From positions 62,001 to 126,000 of the forward strand of contig JAIWNE010000082.1 in NCBI GenBank assembly GCA_025331445.1: a DNA stretch of 64,000 bases. Direction: 5' to 3'. The position numbers were made by a program, and so were the translations under genes. Source of the stretch: Blakeslea trispora (taxonomy: Eukaryota; Mucoromycota; Mucoromycetes; Mucorales; Choanephoraceae). Numbering within the stretch: the first letter of the stretch is position 1; each line of letters opens with the position of its first letter. Shown here in pieces: positions 1 through 11,774 of this stretch. The notes below the pieces were generated by a model that did no database searches, was not told the DNA's origin, and was given only the letters and a program-made list of their open reading frames with translations.

Positions 1-586
1 TTCCCCCCCCCATTTCTACTGTCCACTCCACTGTCCACTCCACTGTCCACTCCACTGTCCACTCCACTGTCCACTCCGCCTTGTCCACTCCACTGTCCAC
101 TCCGCCTTGTCCACTCCACTGTCCACTCCACTGTCCACTCCAATTTTTTAATGTGTGCTTAATGTTGATAATGCAATACATGTATTAAAACATATAGTTT
201 TTCTTAAAAGTTAGCACTTATAACAGCTTTAACATTTGAAAGTTACAGTCTTTTTATTTCAAGTTGTCGCATTATAATAAAACAATTGTCGCATAGGTTT
301 TTGGCTTATTACTTTAGTGAAAACTATTAAAGCTTTCGTATATACATTTTTTGCATTAAAGAATTAGACTGCGCAAAAGCCAAAAACCTATGCGACAATT
401 GTTTTATTATAATGCGACAACTTGAAATAAAAAGACTGTAACTTTCAAATGTTAAAGCTGTTATAAGTGCTAACTTTTAAGAAAAACTATATGTTTTAAT
501 ACATGTATTGCATTATCAACATTAAGCACACATTAAAAAATTGGAGTGGACAGTGGAGTAGACAGTAGAAATGAGGGGGGGGGGAA
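1..586. mobile_element. Foldback (inverted-repeat) element, possibly truncated by the window edge
   Basis: Two long arms are reverse complements of each other. The left arm runs from about 1 to 306 and the right arm from about 376 to 586, around a spacer of about 70 nt. The inner 160 nt of each arm (147-306 and 376-541) match essentially base for base. Both outer ends carry the same pattern: a TT/CCCCCCCC run and ATTTCTACTGTCCACTCC on the left, and its complement ending in a G10 run and AA on the right. The left arm holds many more copies of the terminal short tandem repeat than the right. There is no coding capacity. Further GGAGTGGAC copies at 611-675 suggest the element or its relatives extend past 586. 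It resembles a non-autonomous foldback or MITE-like element, but no transposase is visible and the family is not identified. Confidence 0.75.
20..142. repeat. Tandem repeat of a 12-14 bp unit (TGTCCACTCCAC and TGTCCACTCCGCCT variants)
   Basis: About ten head-to-tail copies of TGTCCACTCCAC are present, some ending in GCCT instead of AC. They form the outer part of the left foldback arm. The matching position in the right arm (541-570) has only about two copies, so the array has expanded on one side. Confidence 0.9.
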
Positions 587-1119
587 TAATTACTATCGTA
601 ACAAGAAATCTGGAGTGGACAAAACTATTCTAGGGTGTCTGTAGGGATTTTTGGAGTGGACGGTGGAGTGGACGTAGCATTATCCAAGCAATAACAGCCT
701 AGAATAAATCAATCAAATATTTAAGTGGAGTTTTCTTTGTCTCAAAATGGATAAAATATATCAACTTTGGTGTATTCTTTTCTGTTTTGACTAAAGAATG
801 AAAACCGAACATGCAAGTAAGTAATAATGAAGCAATTCAATAGGCGCATAGGCGAGGACATAACTGCCAAATGAACATGAAGAGAATAAGTAAAACTGTG
901 GCAGATAATCAACTGTAAAGATGCCATCGGGCACGCCATCAATGTACGCAATATCTGACCAATAAAATTGAGTTTCGGTGATAACCAGTATAGTTTGCCT
1001 CATCGCTAGTTATTCTGATTTGCGCATTTTTGACAAGTATATAAAAATGTTTAAAAATCTAAAAATCTAAAACAAAAAGTAACCATTTGTTTCTCTTTCT
1101 TCATCTTTTTTTTTCTATC
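587..1119. other. Intergenic, upstream of the siroheme synthase gene
   Basis: It contains scattered GGAGTGGAC motifs (611-675) left over from the foldback element. A 70-codon open frame starts with a true ATG on the minus strand (1003 to 791), but I do not recognise it. The last 100 bases are an AT-rich leader with a pyrimidine tract directly before the ATG at 1120. No convincing gene is seen. Confidence 0.5.
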
Positions 1120-2733
1120 ATGACTTATGAGCCAAGAGTACCTGTTCCACAAGGTGGTGCTTCATTGATGTTGGCTTTTCAAAGTCGAAACAAGAATGTT
1201 TTGGTAGTCGGTGATAACACTATTGCCGCTAACCGAGTGTTATCTTGTCTGGAAGCAGACGCTACTGTTTATCTCATATCAAATCCTCAATTCATGTGCG
1301 CAGAATTAGAGTACAGAGTCAGCCAAGGGCAAGCTATTTTATTAGGACATCGTTTTCAGCCAGAGATGTTGATCAGTATACGCTTTGATTTGGGATTCAT
1401 CTGTCAAACAGATGAAGAAACAATTGGTTCTGTTGTGCATCATTTTCGTCAAAATCGTGTGCCTGTGAATGTTACGGACCATAGTGAACTATCCGATTTT
1501 TTCATGACTTCAACCTACCGAGATCAATCGCTTCAAGTGGCTGTTTCTACTAATGGTCAAGCATCAAAGCTGTCTAGCCGTATTCGTCGCCATATTGCCT
1601 CTAGTTTACCTCGCAACTTGGGTGAAGCTATCAATCGTATGGGCCGGTTGCGCAAAAAAGTCCGTGCCTCGGATCCAAGCTCCGCATCAAGTACCCGTCG
1701 AATGGCATGGCTAGCACAGATATGTGAGTATTGGAGTATGGATCGACTTGCTCAATTGTCTGATAAAGACATGGCAGAACTGCTGGAATCATACCACCAT
1801 GACGAAGGATACGAAAGTCTGGACGGCTCAGAAAAGCAATCATGTCAAACTACACATGTATCCACATCTCAGCCTATCGGTAGTATTGCGCTTGTAGGAT
1901 CAGGTACAGGCAATCCAGAGTTATTGACGATAGCTGCCTACAAGGCAATTAAAGAAGCTGATCTTGTCTTGTCTGATAAGATTGTTCCTGAAGAAGTGGT
2001 GGCTCTAGTTGAATGCGAACTCAAGATTGCTCGCAAATTCCCTGGTAATGCAGATGCTGCTCAACATGAATTCAATGAATTGGCTTTGGCTGCTATTCGT
2101 CAAGGCAAGAGAGTGGTTCGATTGAAACAAGGTGATCCTTATTTGTTTGGTCGTGGCGGCGAAGAGGTTCTGTTCTTCCGTCAGCATGGTATTGTGCCAC
2201 GAGTCATTCCTGGTATTTCTTCTACAGTAGCTGCTGGTCTAGTTGCTGGTATTCCATTGACTCATCGTGGCGTAGCTTCTCAATTTCTAGTAACTACAGG
2301 CACCGGTGCTCGTAACTCATCTGCACCATTGCCTGTATTTGATCCACACCGAACAGATGTATTCTTGATGGCTATCCATCGTCTTGAAGCACTGACAAAA
2401 GACTTGATAGCCACACAGCAGTATCCCTCCGACATTCCTTGTGCCATTGTTGAAAGAGCTAGTTGTAAGGATCAGCGTGTTATTTGGGGTCAACTGTCAA
2501 ACATTGTGCAGGTCTTGGATAGCTGTGGTGGCAGTCGTCCTCCAGGACTACTGATTGTGGGACGGGCTATTAATGTGCTAAAACATGAAAACAAAGGGAT
2601 AGAAGGCGTAGCTTCTAATCTGATGACTGCTTCTGGTTTAGCTCATGAATTGGTCGCTGGCGAAAATGATATGGCTGCTGCTGATGCAGATACTCAATTA
2701 CTCAAATTGCATGATCCTGAATTCGTATTTTAG
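1120..2733 (+). CDS. MET1: Siroheme synthase, uroporphyrinogen-III C-methyltransferase with N-terminal CysG/Met8-like domain
   Basis: Single-exon frame of 537 aa. The start is taken at 1120; the frame is open further upstream only from a TTG. Residues 1-110 form a Rossmann-like region (VLVVGDNTIAANRVL), followed by VNVTDHSE and an LSSRIRRHIASSLP stretch that match the dehydrogenase/ferrochelatase half of bacterial CysG. From about residue 253 there is a full SUMT domain: LVGSGTGNPELL, KQGDPYLFGRGGEE, GIPLTHRG and TTGTG. The methyltransferase adds two methyl groups to uroporphyrinogen III to give precorrin-2 for siroheme, the cofactor of sulfite and nitrite reductases. The family normally has a GxGxxA loop in the Rossmann part. 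Here it reads GDNTIA, so dehydrogenase activity is uncertain. A separate MET8 could exist elsewhere. The SUMT assignment is firm. Confidence 0.9.
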   Translation: MTYEPRVPVPQGGASLMLAFQSRNKNVLVVGDNTIAANRVLSCLEADATVYLISNPQFMCAELEYRVSQGQAILLGHRFQPEMLISIRFDLGFICQTDEETIGSVVHHFRQNRVPVNVTDHSELSDFFMTSTYRDQSLQVAVSTNGQASKLSSRIRRHIASSLPRNLGEAINRMGRLRKKVRASDPSSASSTRRMAWLAQICEYWSMDRLAQLSDKDMAELLESYHHDEGYESLDGSEKQSCQTTHVSTSQPIGSIALVGSGTGNPELLTIAAYKAIKEADLVLSDKIVPEEVVALVECELKIARKFPGNADAAQHEFNELALAAIRQGKRVVRLKQGDPYLFGRGGEEVLFFRQHGIVPRVIPGISSTVAAGLVAGIPLTHRGVASQFLVTTGTGARNSSAPLPVFDPHRTDVFLMAIHRLEALTKDLIATQQYPSDIPCAIVERASCKDQRVIWGQLSNIVQVLDSCGGSRPPGLLIVGRAINVLKHENKGIEGVASNLMTASGLAHELVAGENDMAAADADTQLLKLHDPEFVF

Positions 2734-2988
2734 ATGTTCTTTTTTTTTCTCTCTTATTTTCTTTGCTTTATACCATAATTATTTCATATCGATTACTTCT
2801 CTTTTTCTGTACATAATAAATCTGTTCTTTTAATAGAAAAACCAAGTTTTCTTTTTTTTTTTGATCAAAATGCATTGATTTTAAGTATCTGAGAACAAAA
2901 AAGTGTAGTCAACAAATCCAGAGTCATATTTTCTGATTGGATTTCATCATCTTGATTGCTTTTCTTTCTTTTATGTCAGTAGAATAAG

Positions 2989-5900
2989 ATGATGCCAAAG
3001 GAGCTTTCAGGTATGACTCATTTTTCTCTATCATAAACAAGAAATCAAGCAAACCATTTCTTTGACTTTATTTAGTACTTTTAAATGAGCTACTATCGTT
3101 CATCAACCATTCTTCATTAATCAAGAATGAATCCTTGATTGAGCTTATATGGAGCAGATCTAAACAGTTTGAAACAGCTCATACATCAATAGATCATCAT
3201 TTGAAAGATCATCTATTAGATGTAAAGAGGTTGCTTGAACTAAGTATGTCAATTTCTGTCTTTCGAAGGAAACAAGACATGTTAATTTAACTCTGGTATG
3301 ATTGCAGGTATCAATCTCTGGAATATCACAGTTGATATCCACCTTTTCATCAAGAGAGCAGAAGGTCAAAAGATGAAGATACTTGCTATGTGTAAGCAAT
3401 CAAATGAAATACAGCTTGTTTGGTTTCTAATTTCAGTCTAGTAAAAGACACATGCTTTCATATCTTTAAGGTCAATGAGCGATGGAAGCAGGATGAGCAT
3501 TGGGCATATTTACAAGTGACAATTAATACATTGAAGGCTTGGCTAGGTATCTTATTTCTTGCTTACACATGTTGCTTTTCTGTACTTGACGATCAGTTTA
3601 TAGAGTGTGGGGATTTAGAAAATGTTGATCCAAGCCTAATAGACGAAATGGCAGAGGTATGTGTAAGGAGGCCAAAGTAGATTGCTGGTTTTGACTCTAT
3701 CGCTCTAGTTTACTATTAAATGTTCTAGTGAAGGCTTGAATTCCAATAATTATAAAGCCATACTTCAAAGTTATATCTATCAGTCAGAATACGTAAGACA
3801 CTTTTATGAGTTACCTCGATTCTATATGTTGAATGTATTTCCACAACTAGGCGTCTAGAGCTGATAAAAGAATCAAGGCTAGAACAACAATTCAAAAAGC
3901 CATAGGTTTGCAAAAAGAAAAAAAAAAAGTAAAATCCAGGCCATTGTTATTGACACATTTCCTTTTGCTAATCAGATCTCATTGTTTCGCCAATGCCTTG
4001 CAATAACCAAGGAGAGGTACCATCTTATTTTCTTTGTGCTTCATATTGTCTTACTCCGTTTCTAGATAAATTACTTGTTTTACATAATATTGGATGTTGG
4101 TATTTCACTTTGCGACAACAGTACAGCTAAAGAACAAAGAAAATTGGAAAACGTCTTGTTATGGGCATTGCAGAGTATTCATACGATCTTGAAGCAGACG
4201 AACACTCTCTTGCCAATCTATCTCTCAGTAAGTAGCATGTATGCGTGCTTTTGTTTTGTGTCTAACAAAAAAGACATCAAGGATACTTTTTTAGATTTTA
4301 TTGGTATTGTGTTCTTGGATTGTTTCTGTACACATGCTGACCATTGTTTAGTTAATGCGTGTCAGAATCTTGATTTCTCTATCAAAGAGATTAACCAGTC
4401 TTTAAAACTAGTCGATATAATAGAGTGTGCTTTGAGCAAAGTAAGATTTCTTTTTCTCCGTATCTAGTTACATGAGGGTAAATGTCTAAAGCAAAATAGG
4501 AAAAGAAAAAGTCAGTCAAATACTTTTTGGCCAGATTAAGCGTATTACTGAAAGCTGCAGATGTAAATGACTATGCAAACGTTATACAGAGAGGTAAATG
4601 ATGAAAAGAAAAAAAGGAAAGTGACATTCATTTGCAGAAAACAGAGTATTTTGGCTTGGTCGAAAACATGATTGTGTCATGTAAAGCGGATTTAGCCATG
4701 TAAGAACAAAGAGATTGGGTTCTTTAGAAAGATTTGTACTGATAAGCTAAATCTATCCTAGTTTTGCATTTACTTTAAAGCAACTCAACCAAAGCGAATG
4801 TGTTAGGTAAGACACATGTATATCATGTCTTGTTTTCCTGTATTGAACAAAAAAAAAGCATGTCGTTATTATTAAATGGAGTAGATTTACTGATTCACAG
4901 AATGCAAGAGGAAACAGATAGTGAAATTGATATTGGTTTCTTTTACCTCTTCAAGTTCAATGTATTGTCTGAAATGGCTATAGAAAACTATCAGAGAGAC
5001 AAAACAGAGCTTGATGAAAATGTAATAAGAGCGTCTGTAGATGGTATATTCAACAAAAACAAATTAGTAGACCCATACTCATAGAATATATTTGTAATTA
5101 GACATTTACTTAATCAAAAACGACATTGACGCACTCAGAATGGCCTCTATACAAATTGTAGTTAAAAGACTGACAAAAGAAAGCGTGTTAGAGTAATTCA
5201 GGCTAACGAGAATAACGAAAAACTTATAGATTACTTGGAAAACTGGGGACTTTTTCTATAATGTATTTATTTAATCTATCTTACAATTGCCTTGAATTAA
5301 TGAAACTCTTATTGTCTTTATAGCAACAGCTATTCAATCTGGCTTTACCTTGGTATCGATACTCATATGATATTACAAACTATAACTTTGCAGAAACAAA
5401 CAACTCAATAATCGTTTCAAGGTAACGTGCTATATCGAACGCTTTCCTTTGTCTAACTCACTCAGCAGGAAGCTATCCACATGCTATCTCGAAAACAACA
5501 ATGGGGATGCCGCTTATGCATGCTTCAAGAAGGGCATGGATGACGCGGGCAAAAAAGTCAACGTTAAAGAGTATATTTGGCTCCTCAAATGCGGATTTAA
5601 CCAGTGCTCTATACCAAACAGAGAAGGTATCTGCTGTAACAATAATGAGAAAGGAAAAAATGTTCTGATAACAACTTTCGTAAACTAAAAAGTGATACAT
5701 TATGTACTGAGTCAACTTATCGGAACGGAGGGCTTTCAGTTGAAAGACTTTTGCACTATTTTAGATTACTGCTATCATGTAAATCTCATGCAGAAACAAA
5801 AAAAAAGATTGACGTTCTTTCTTACACATCTTTATAGTGGTGTAAAGACTGTTCAGTTATAAGGATTGTGCTTGGGCATGTGATGGATTTCTATAAGCGC

Positions 5901-7710
5901 ATAGATAAAACTCAAGACATCAACCATATAAACGGATGCTTTATTCATTTGGTTGTACTCAGTATAAGGTAATAAAGAGAGAAAAAAGCAGAGAGCTATT
6001 GTATAACACTGCCCTAAAAGATGCGTTTTACACATCAAAACCGATGTGTATGAGTCATTTGAAAACGATGGTGTATCAAATACCAAGTAAGTTTATCACA
6101 ATGACTCCAAATCTTTCTCTGTTGGTTCTCTAAATAAATATTGGTATAGGAACCTACATTTCAAAACCATTGCTCTGTATATCGATAACAGTAATGTCTC
6201 GACATATTCACTGAAATAGCATTCAATTGTTGATCCCTTTCTTTCAATTTTTTTTTAGTCTGCACACTATTAAAAGCGACAGGCAATATGGAGCAGTTAA
6301 TCGAGCATACACCTTGTTTGAAAGATGATCTTTTGTGGATGGTTTATACTTGCTGGAATTTTGGTTTATTTTGCTTTGGATCAGAGAGATATGACGAAGG
6401 CATTTGCTTGTTCAACTGCATTAGTAAGGTAGGCTAATAAGGAGACTATCCGGAATTATTATTTCACTTACAAGAGAGAAGCTTTCGCTTTATTTCAATC
6501 ATTTATCATTGGAAGGCTTTACGCCAGAGCAGAATCGTATACAAACATTTTTATTTGCTACCTCTTATCTGATGTTATGTGAACAGAATGAAAAGGTACT
6601 TATTATGTATCGAAAAGCAGTAGCCTTCTAATTATTACTGATTTCTGATGATAAATGATAGATGTTTCAAAAAGAAGGAGGGAATGATGGCCTAGATACG
6701 ACTGATATAATAGGTACACTTGAATCTCTAAAGACACCAGAAAAAGACAGTATTACCACACTTGCAAGTATCTTTGAGATAGAAGTTTATGTTAAACAAG
6801 CTATGTTTGAAAAGGCCTACACGGTATTTCAGGTAAATTAGCCCTTTAAAGATAAATAGGTGATGATTAAGTATCAGTTACCTTAGGAGTATGTCACTTC
6901 ACAAAGTTGCTCTTTCTCAATACTCGAGCGGATGGGAGGTAAGGAAGTTTGTGTACAATGTGTTCATAGGATGCAATTAATTCTGCAGTAGGAGTTATTC
7001 TTTTAAGCAAAGCGTGCCCAATTGAATGTAAGTGTCAAGTCATTTAAAATTGTCTACTCAAATCTTAATCATAATTCAGTTGCTTTCATGGTAGTAAAAG
7101 TAAGGAAGCATTTTAATTTCTAGAGTCTATTAGACTGGTTTTCTTTTTAAAAAGAAAGAAAGATTGACAACATACATATAGGGATTGCATTCGACTCCCA
7201 AGCTTAAAGAGAGAGGCCTTGATGAATATGCTAAATGGAGCCGTATTCTTATTTCAACAGCTGTTAAAAGAAACGGACACCAAGATGTTTATGAATGCTT
7301 TAGAGTCATTCTTGTTGACAAACTATATATGAAGGTAAGACAAAGAAAGTAATACATGACAATAGTCAATAAACAAATCGTAACATAGAAAGGCTATCCC
7401 CAGCACGAATTGTATTACTTGATTGTGATTGCATGGAATAATGGAATTACTTGTTGCTTTGAGTAAGTAGACGAAAGCGCATGTGTTTGCCAACAAGCTA
7501 AATGTTGCTTAGATCAGATCAATTTGGCAAAGACTGGTGCGACATTGCCTTTGAACTGTTGCAGTACTTAAATGAAGATGAAGAAAAGAAACAAGCACTC
7601 CAAGACCAAGTAAATTTAATGATAGTATATGCAATAGTTTATGTACTAACATCTTACAGATGTATGCTGCATATAGTATGTTTGACGATAATACAAACGA
7701 GACAGCCTGA
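2989..7710 (+). CDS. SPO22/ZIP4/TEX11-like meiotic TPR protein (many exons)
   Basis: The gene is assembled from at least 15 short exons. Start ATG ATG at 2989; exon 1 ends at 3010; exon 2 starts at 3076; exon 3 is 3308-3391, reading S-INLWNITVDIHL. The last exons read ELYYLIVIAWNNGITCC, then SDQFGKDWCDIAFELLQYL, then QMYAAYSMFD, with the stop at 7708-7710. The LWN motif early and the AWN...WC..A..L motif near the end are hallmarks of the SPO22/ZIP4/TEX11 family. Those TPR-like proteins act on meiotic chromosome axes to promote synapsis and crossover formation. The middle exons (for example DDLLWMVYTCWNFG near 6330) fit helical repeats. No frame break was found where I spliced it, but not every intron was resolved. 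The stop lies 193 bp before a MAK/IME2-type kinase on the same strand. The family assignment rests on motif memory and is moderately sure. Confidence 0.62.
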
Positions 7711-7903
7711 TTTAAAAAAAGACCCATTTTTATACGTGATTGTCCAAAGATGGCACGATTAAATTTATGCTAAACCTTAAATAATCCCCACTATTCAGAT
7801 CACAATTGATTGGCTGATAACTGAGTATAAAGCTTCTCTCCTTTTTTATTATTATTATTTTCTTTTCTCTTTCTCGCTTTTTTTTTCCCATCAATTTAAA
7901 GAA

Positions 7904-10271
7904 ATGACTCGCCTGGGATCACCGCATGAAAAGTATGATTTTCTTGATCAAATAGGCGATGGCTCATTCGGTACAGTATTCAAGGCTCAAAACAAAATTA
8001 GTCATAAGGCAGTAAAGTATTGTATCAGAATAGAGGTGTACTCGCAGCTCATTTACACTTATACTGTTGTCTCTAGGTTGCTGTCAAGGTGATGAAGAAG
8101 AAATACAATACAATCGAAGACTGCGAGACCCAATTTGAACCAAAACTATTAAACTTGCTTCCACCGCATTTAAATATTGTTCAACTTTACGACAGTTTCC
8201 TTTCACCAAGCACTTGCGAACTTGCTTTCGTCATGGAGTTTATGGATGGTGGCAATCTTTATCAACTCATGCGAGACAGAAAGCATCTTGGCTTACCTTT
8301 TACTCATTGTGAACTAAGAAGCATCCTGTAAGTATGTCACCCATCTCCTTAAATTTAATAGGCTGACATTTTTTCTTTCTTTGACAAGGCATCAAATATT
8401 ATCAGCTGTGTCTCATATTCATCATCATCAAATATTTCATCGTGACATGAAACCCGAAAACTTGCTGATCGATTATTCCACCAAAAGACCTACCATCAAA
8501 TTGGCAGATTTTGGTTTAGCTCGAGAATTGAATAGTAAGCCTCCTTATACAGAATATGTCAGTACGAGATGGTATGTATGCTTTCTTCTTCTGATAGATA
8601 CCAGCTTTTTGAATTTACAAATGTATCTTGTATAGGTATCGTGCACCTGAAGTCTTGTTACGCTCAACAGATTATTCTGCACCTGTCGATCTTTGGGCAA
8701 TAGGTGCTATTTTTGCAGAGCTTATTATGCTTGAGCCCCTTTTTCCAGGCGAATCTGAAGTGGATCAAATATATCGTATTTGTGGCATTCTAGGAAGTCC
8801 AGGGAACAAAATAGGTGTAGTTGGCCAAAAGAGCAAGATATTACGTCCTGAAAAAAGGCCAAGTCCAGGATTTGCAAGGAAGAAAATTAAAGAGGTAGAG
8901 CCTGTTGCAGTTACGTCATCTACCATCTCCCCCTTGGATGGTGGAGGTGAGTGGAAAGAAGGAGTGAAGCTAGCATACAAGATAGGTTTCAAGTTTCCAC
9001 AGGTAAATGATCACAAGCCTCTCCTCTTGCTGACACACTACTAACCATTCAAGTAGTTACACCCAAAACCGTTAGAAACTGTGATACCTGATGCATCAAC
9101 ATCAATGCTTGACTTGATTCGTCATTTTCTGTTCTTTAACCCTTCACAAAGACGATCAGCGGATGCGGCACTAAAGCACCCGTTTTTTTCAGAATCAGAC
9201 GAGCCTATTCAAAATGCGGTACCAATGGAATTTGAGCCAACGACTCCGCCAGACCAACCGCTTGATCGACATCTTAAAAGTAGCTTTGGCAGAGTGCCAA
9301 AGGACATCACTCCACTCGATTTGCTGACGACACCTAAAGTTCCTTATCAAATATGCCCTGACTGGAATATGGATCATCCTGCATCAAGGCATGGGAGGTT
9401 ATCTTCTTCTCGCACGACGCACGTAGATAAATTCCTGCATGATGTGGAAGGCATGGATGCCAACCCTTGGCTAACGCAGAGCAGACCTATTTACAGCTCT
9501 CATCAAAAAGTACATCCGGTTACAGACAGACCCAGTTCATCACAAAACCAGAATAGATATAGCTATGGTGCGCACTATTCTCATAGACCAAGTACACCTG
9601 TAGTAGAACATAAAAAAAATATACCCTCCTCATCATCTCATACGACATCAAAGCGACACTCCATTCGTAATGAAGAAGAAGAGATACCTCGAAGAACATC
9701 TGCGCATTTACTGCATCATTTACATCACCCACACCATAATGATTATCACCATTACCAACATCGTCCCAACAATGGAACACCAGGTGGTACATCTTCTTTT
9801 GGATTAGATAGAGTGCCACATTATGGCAATCAACTTATCAAATGGGCTCCCTGTCGCTTTACATCTCCAATGGAAACAACAGAAGATGGCTCAACGGACA
9901 AAGAGACCGATCGACCAGAGAGCCGACAATGTAGAACACCTGCACCTTTTTCGAGCTCTTTACTACATGGCAAGTATGCTTCCGTTGCCACAGTAAGCTC
10001 TCCAACCTCGTTCATAAACAATTCAACCATTCGACCATGGACTCCTCCTTCATCCCATGCAGCAACCAACCGCGAGAAAACGAGCTATTTTGAGGAACAT
10101 AAACAGATCTGGGTGCATAAATCAGAAACACACCATGCTACAGTACATCATCGAGTAGACAAGTACGTGAATGAAGGCAAGAAAAAGGACCAAGAAAATG
10201 AGGATGATGAGAGTCAACATACTAAAGATGAAAGCGATCGTTCCAACAAGAGATACATTTGTGTCTTGTAG
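7904..10271 (+). CDS. MAK/ICK (RCK)-type protein kinase, IME2-like
   Basis: Five exons (7904-8011, 8077-8327, 8389-8571, 8636-9002, 9057-10271) give 707 aa. The kinase domain fills roughly residues 10-375: GDGSFGTV glycine loop, VAVKV lysine, [10 protein letters not shown] catalytic loop, DFG, a TEY activation motif and [24 protein letters not shown]-x-Y and the [11 protein letters not shown] run are typical of MAK/ICK/MOK kinases, whose fungal relatives (IME2, Crk1) control entry into meiosis or filament growth. An insert of about 45 residues follows the GILGSPGNK segment inside the C-lobe. The long tail is low in order and carries a histidine-rich block ([11 protein letters not shown]). It lies just downstream of the SPO22/ZIP4-like gene. 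The subfamily is firm; the meiotic role is inferred. Confidence 0.85.
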
Positions 10272-10568
10272 TCTTGATTTTATTCTCTCTAATAAAGGCA
10301 AGTCAGAGAGAGAGAGAGAGACCATACTTTTTTTCCTTTGTAAAACTACATATACATTATATTTCACTTTACTGATGTTTGTACGCACATATATTAACTG
10401 CACATAACAGATCAAATCTTCCAAAGAAGTTCCATTCCTATGAAATTCAGTCATAGTCAAGTGGAAAGGAATCTTTTGTTTGGACGCTTAACAAAATATA
10501 TACTCCACACTCTTTGAACAGTCTCGACACGAAAACTTTGATAATTTTGAGTTTTATATCAAAACATT

Positions 10569-10781
10569 TTACGAGTGTTTTTGCTCTATTAAACTGTTAA
10601 AAAGGCAGAAGTCAAGCTGCGAAGACCATATCAATCGAGTCCTTCGAACAGGTTCTGAGGGATCGTAAAGCATATTGATGGCTGCGAAAATAGCTCTCAC
10701 AAGTTTCAATTTGTAGCGAGTTATTTCGCGATTCTTCTTGCGCTGCTTGCCAAAAGTACGCAGCTGGTCTACGCGTATCAA
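10569..10781 (-). pseudogene. Short coding-like fragment, unknown
   Basis: A 70-codon open stretch is rich in basic residues (GKQRKKNREITRYKLKLVRA, then YDPSEPVRR). It has no ATG-led full gene, promoter or splice context. It may be part of the same broken gene as the 11.8-12.7 kb fragments. Weak evidence only. Confidence 0.2.
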
Positions 10782-11774
10782 ACAATCTTCATACTTGCTT
10801 GCAACAAGATGAGGGCATTATTTGGATAGACCAAAAACACCATCCACTTTTTTTTTATGCCAAGAGCACACTAGCGATATTGCTCTGAAAAACCAAATAG
10901 TTCTGCTTTTCTCATATAGAATTGCTTGGTTAGTAATTTGAGGTACTTTAAATGAAGAACAAAAAGTGACATCTTTCAGCTAATGCTTATCCAGCGTGAG
11001 GAAATAACGAAATTCAGAAAATAAGCGTGTGGACATTCAAGAGTTAGTGGCTCAGCGCTCGAACCTGAATGATGTTGTTCATCCTTTCACAATCTCCTAT
11101 AATACTCGTTGAAATATCTTCTCTTTTCATGAACGTTTAATTGTGCTAGCCTTTGTGTTTGCTCTACCGATTCTTATAACTAACAAAACAGCCATATTCT
11201 TTTGTTCTAATTGCAAAGTACTATTTTTCGGGGATTACATCTCCAAACAAGTGTAGCATTCCAGAAAAAAATTACATGTGTGACAAGATCGAGTTAAAAA
11301 CCAGTAAGCTTGTCGCATATTGAATCAATATTTTCGCTTCACACAATCTATAGAGGCTTTATGTATCTTTGTCTCAACTTATTGCTTGAGCGCAAGCTGT
11401 CAAAGTTTTTTCTCAAATGGTTTATGAAATATATAGACGCTTTATAAAGACTCTATTGCAGAGTCTGATAGAACCTCCTCATAAAAAAATTGATGTTTTT
11501 TGAGTTTGTTCTGAATGACGCTTCAAAACTTACTTACAGGATTGAGTCTGTGAGAGTAAGATGTCAGATGTATACCTTCATACATTCGACCTATAGCTGT
11601 CTTTTGAATGACAATACACAGGTCCACACAGAGCATTAAGGGTATCATTTGGAACCACGCACACAATGACCTGCAACAATTCCTCTTGGTTTTGGTTTAA
11701 GCTTTTTCTTAGCCAAGCCTTCTTTTTTTGCCAGACTCTACAGAAACAAGCTTATTTTTGACTAAATTAAAATA

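Noticed and set aside
1..146. CRISPR-like array
   Set aside because: The repeats are directly adjacent 12-14 bp units with no spacers, inside a foldback element of a fungal genome.
791..1003. Minus-strand 70-codon frame with true ATG upstream of the siroheme synthase gene
   Set aside because: No promoter, homology or conserved motif seen; it lies in the region that should hold the MET1 promoter. Kept only as a note.
1087..1119. Leucine/phenylalanine-rich N-terminal extension of the siroheme synthase
   Set aside because: It begins with TTG, not ATG, and is encoded by the pyrimidine-rich leader.
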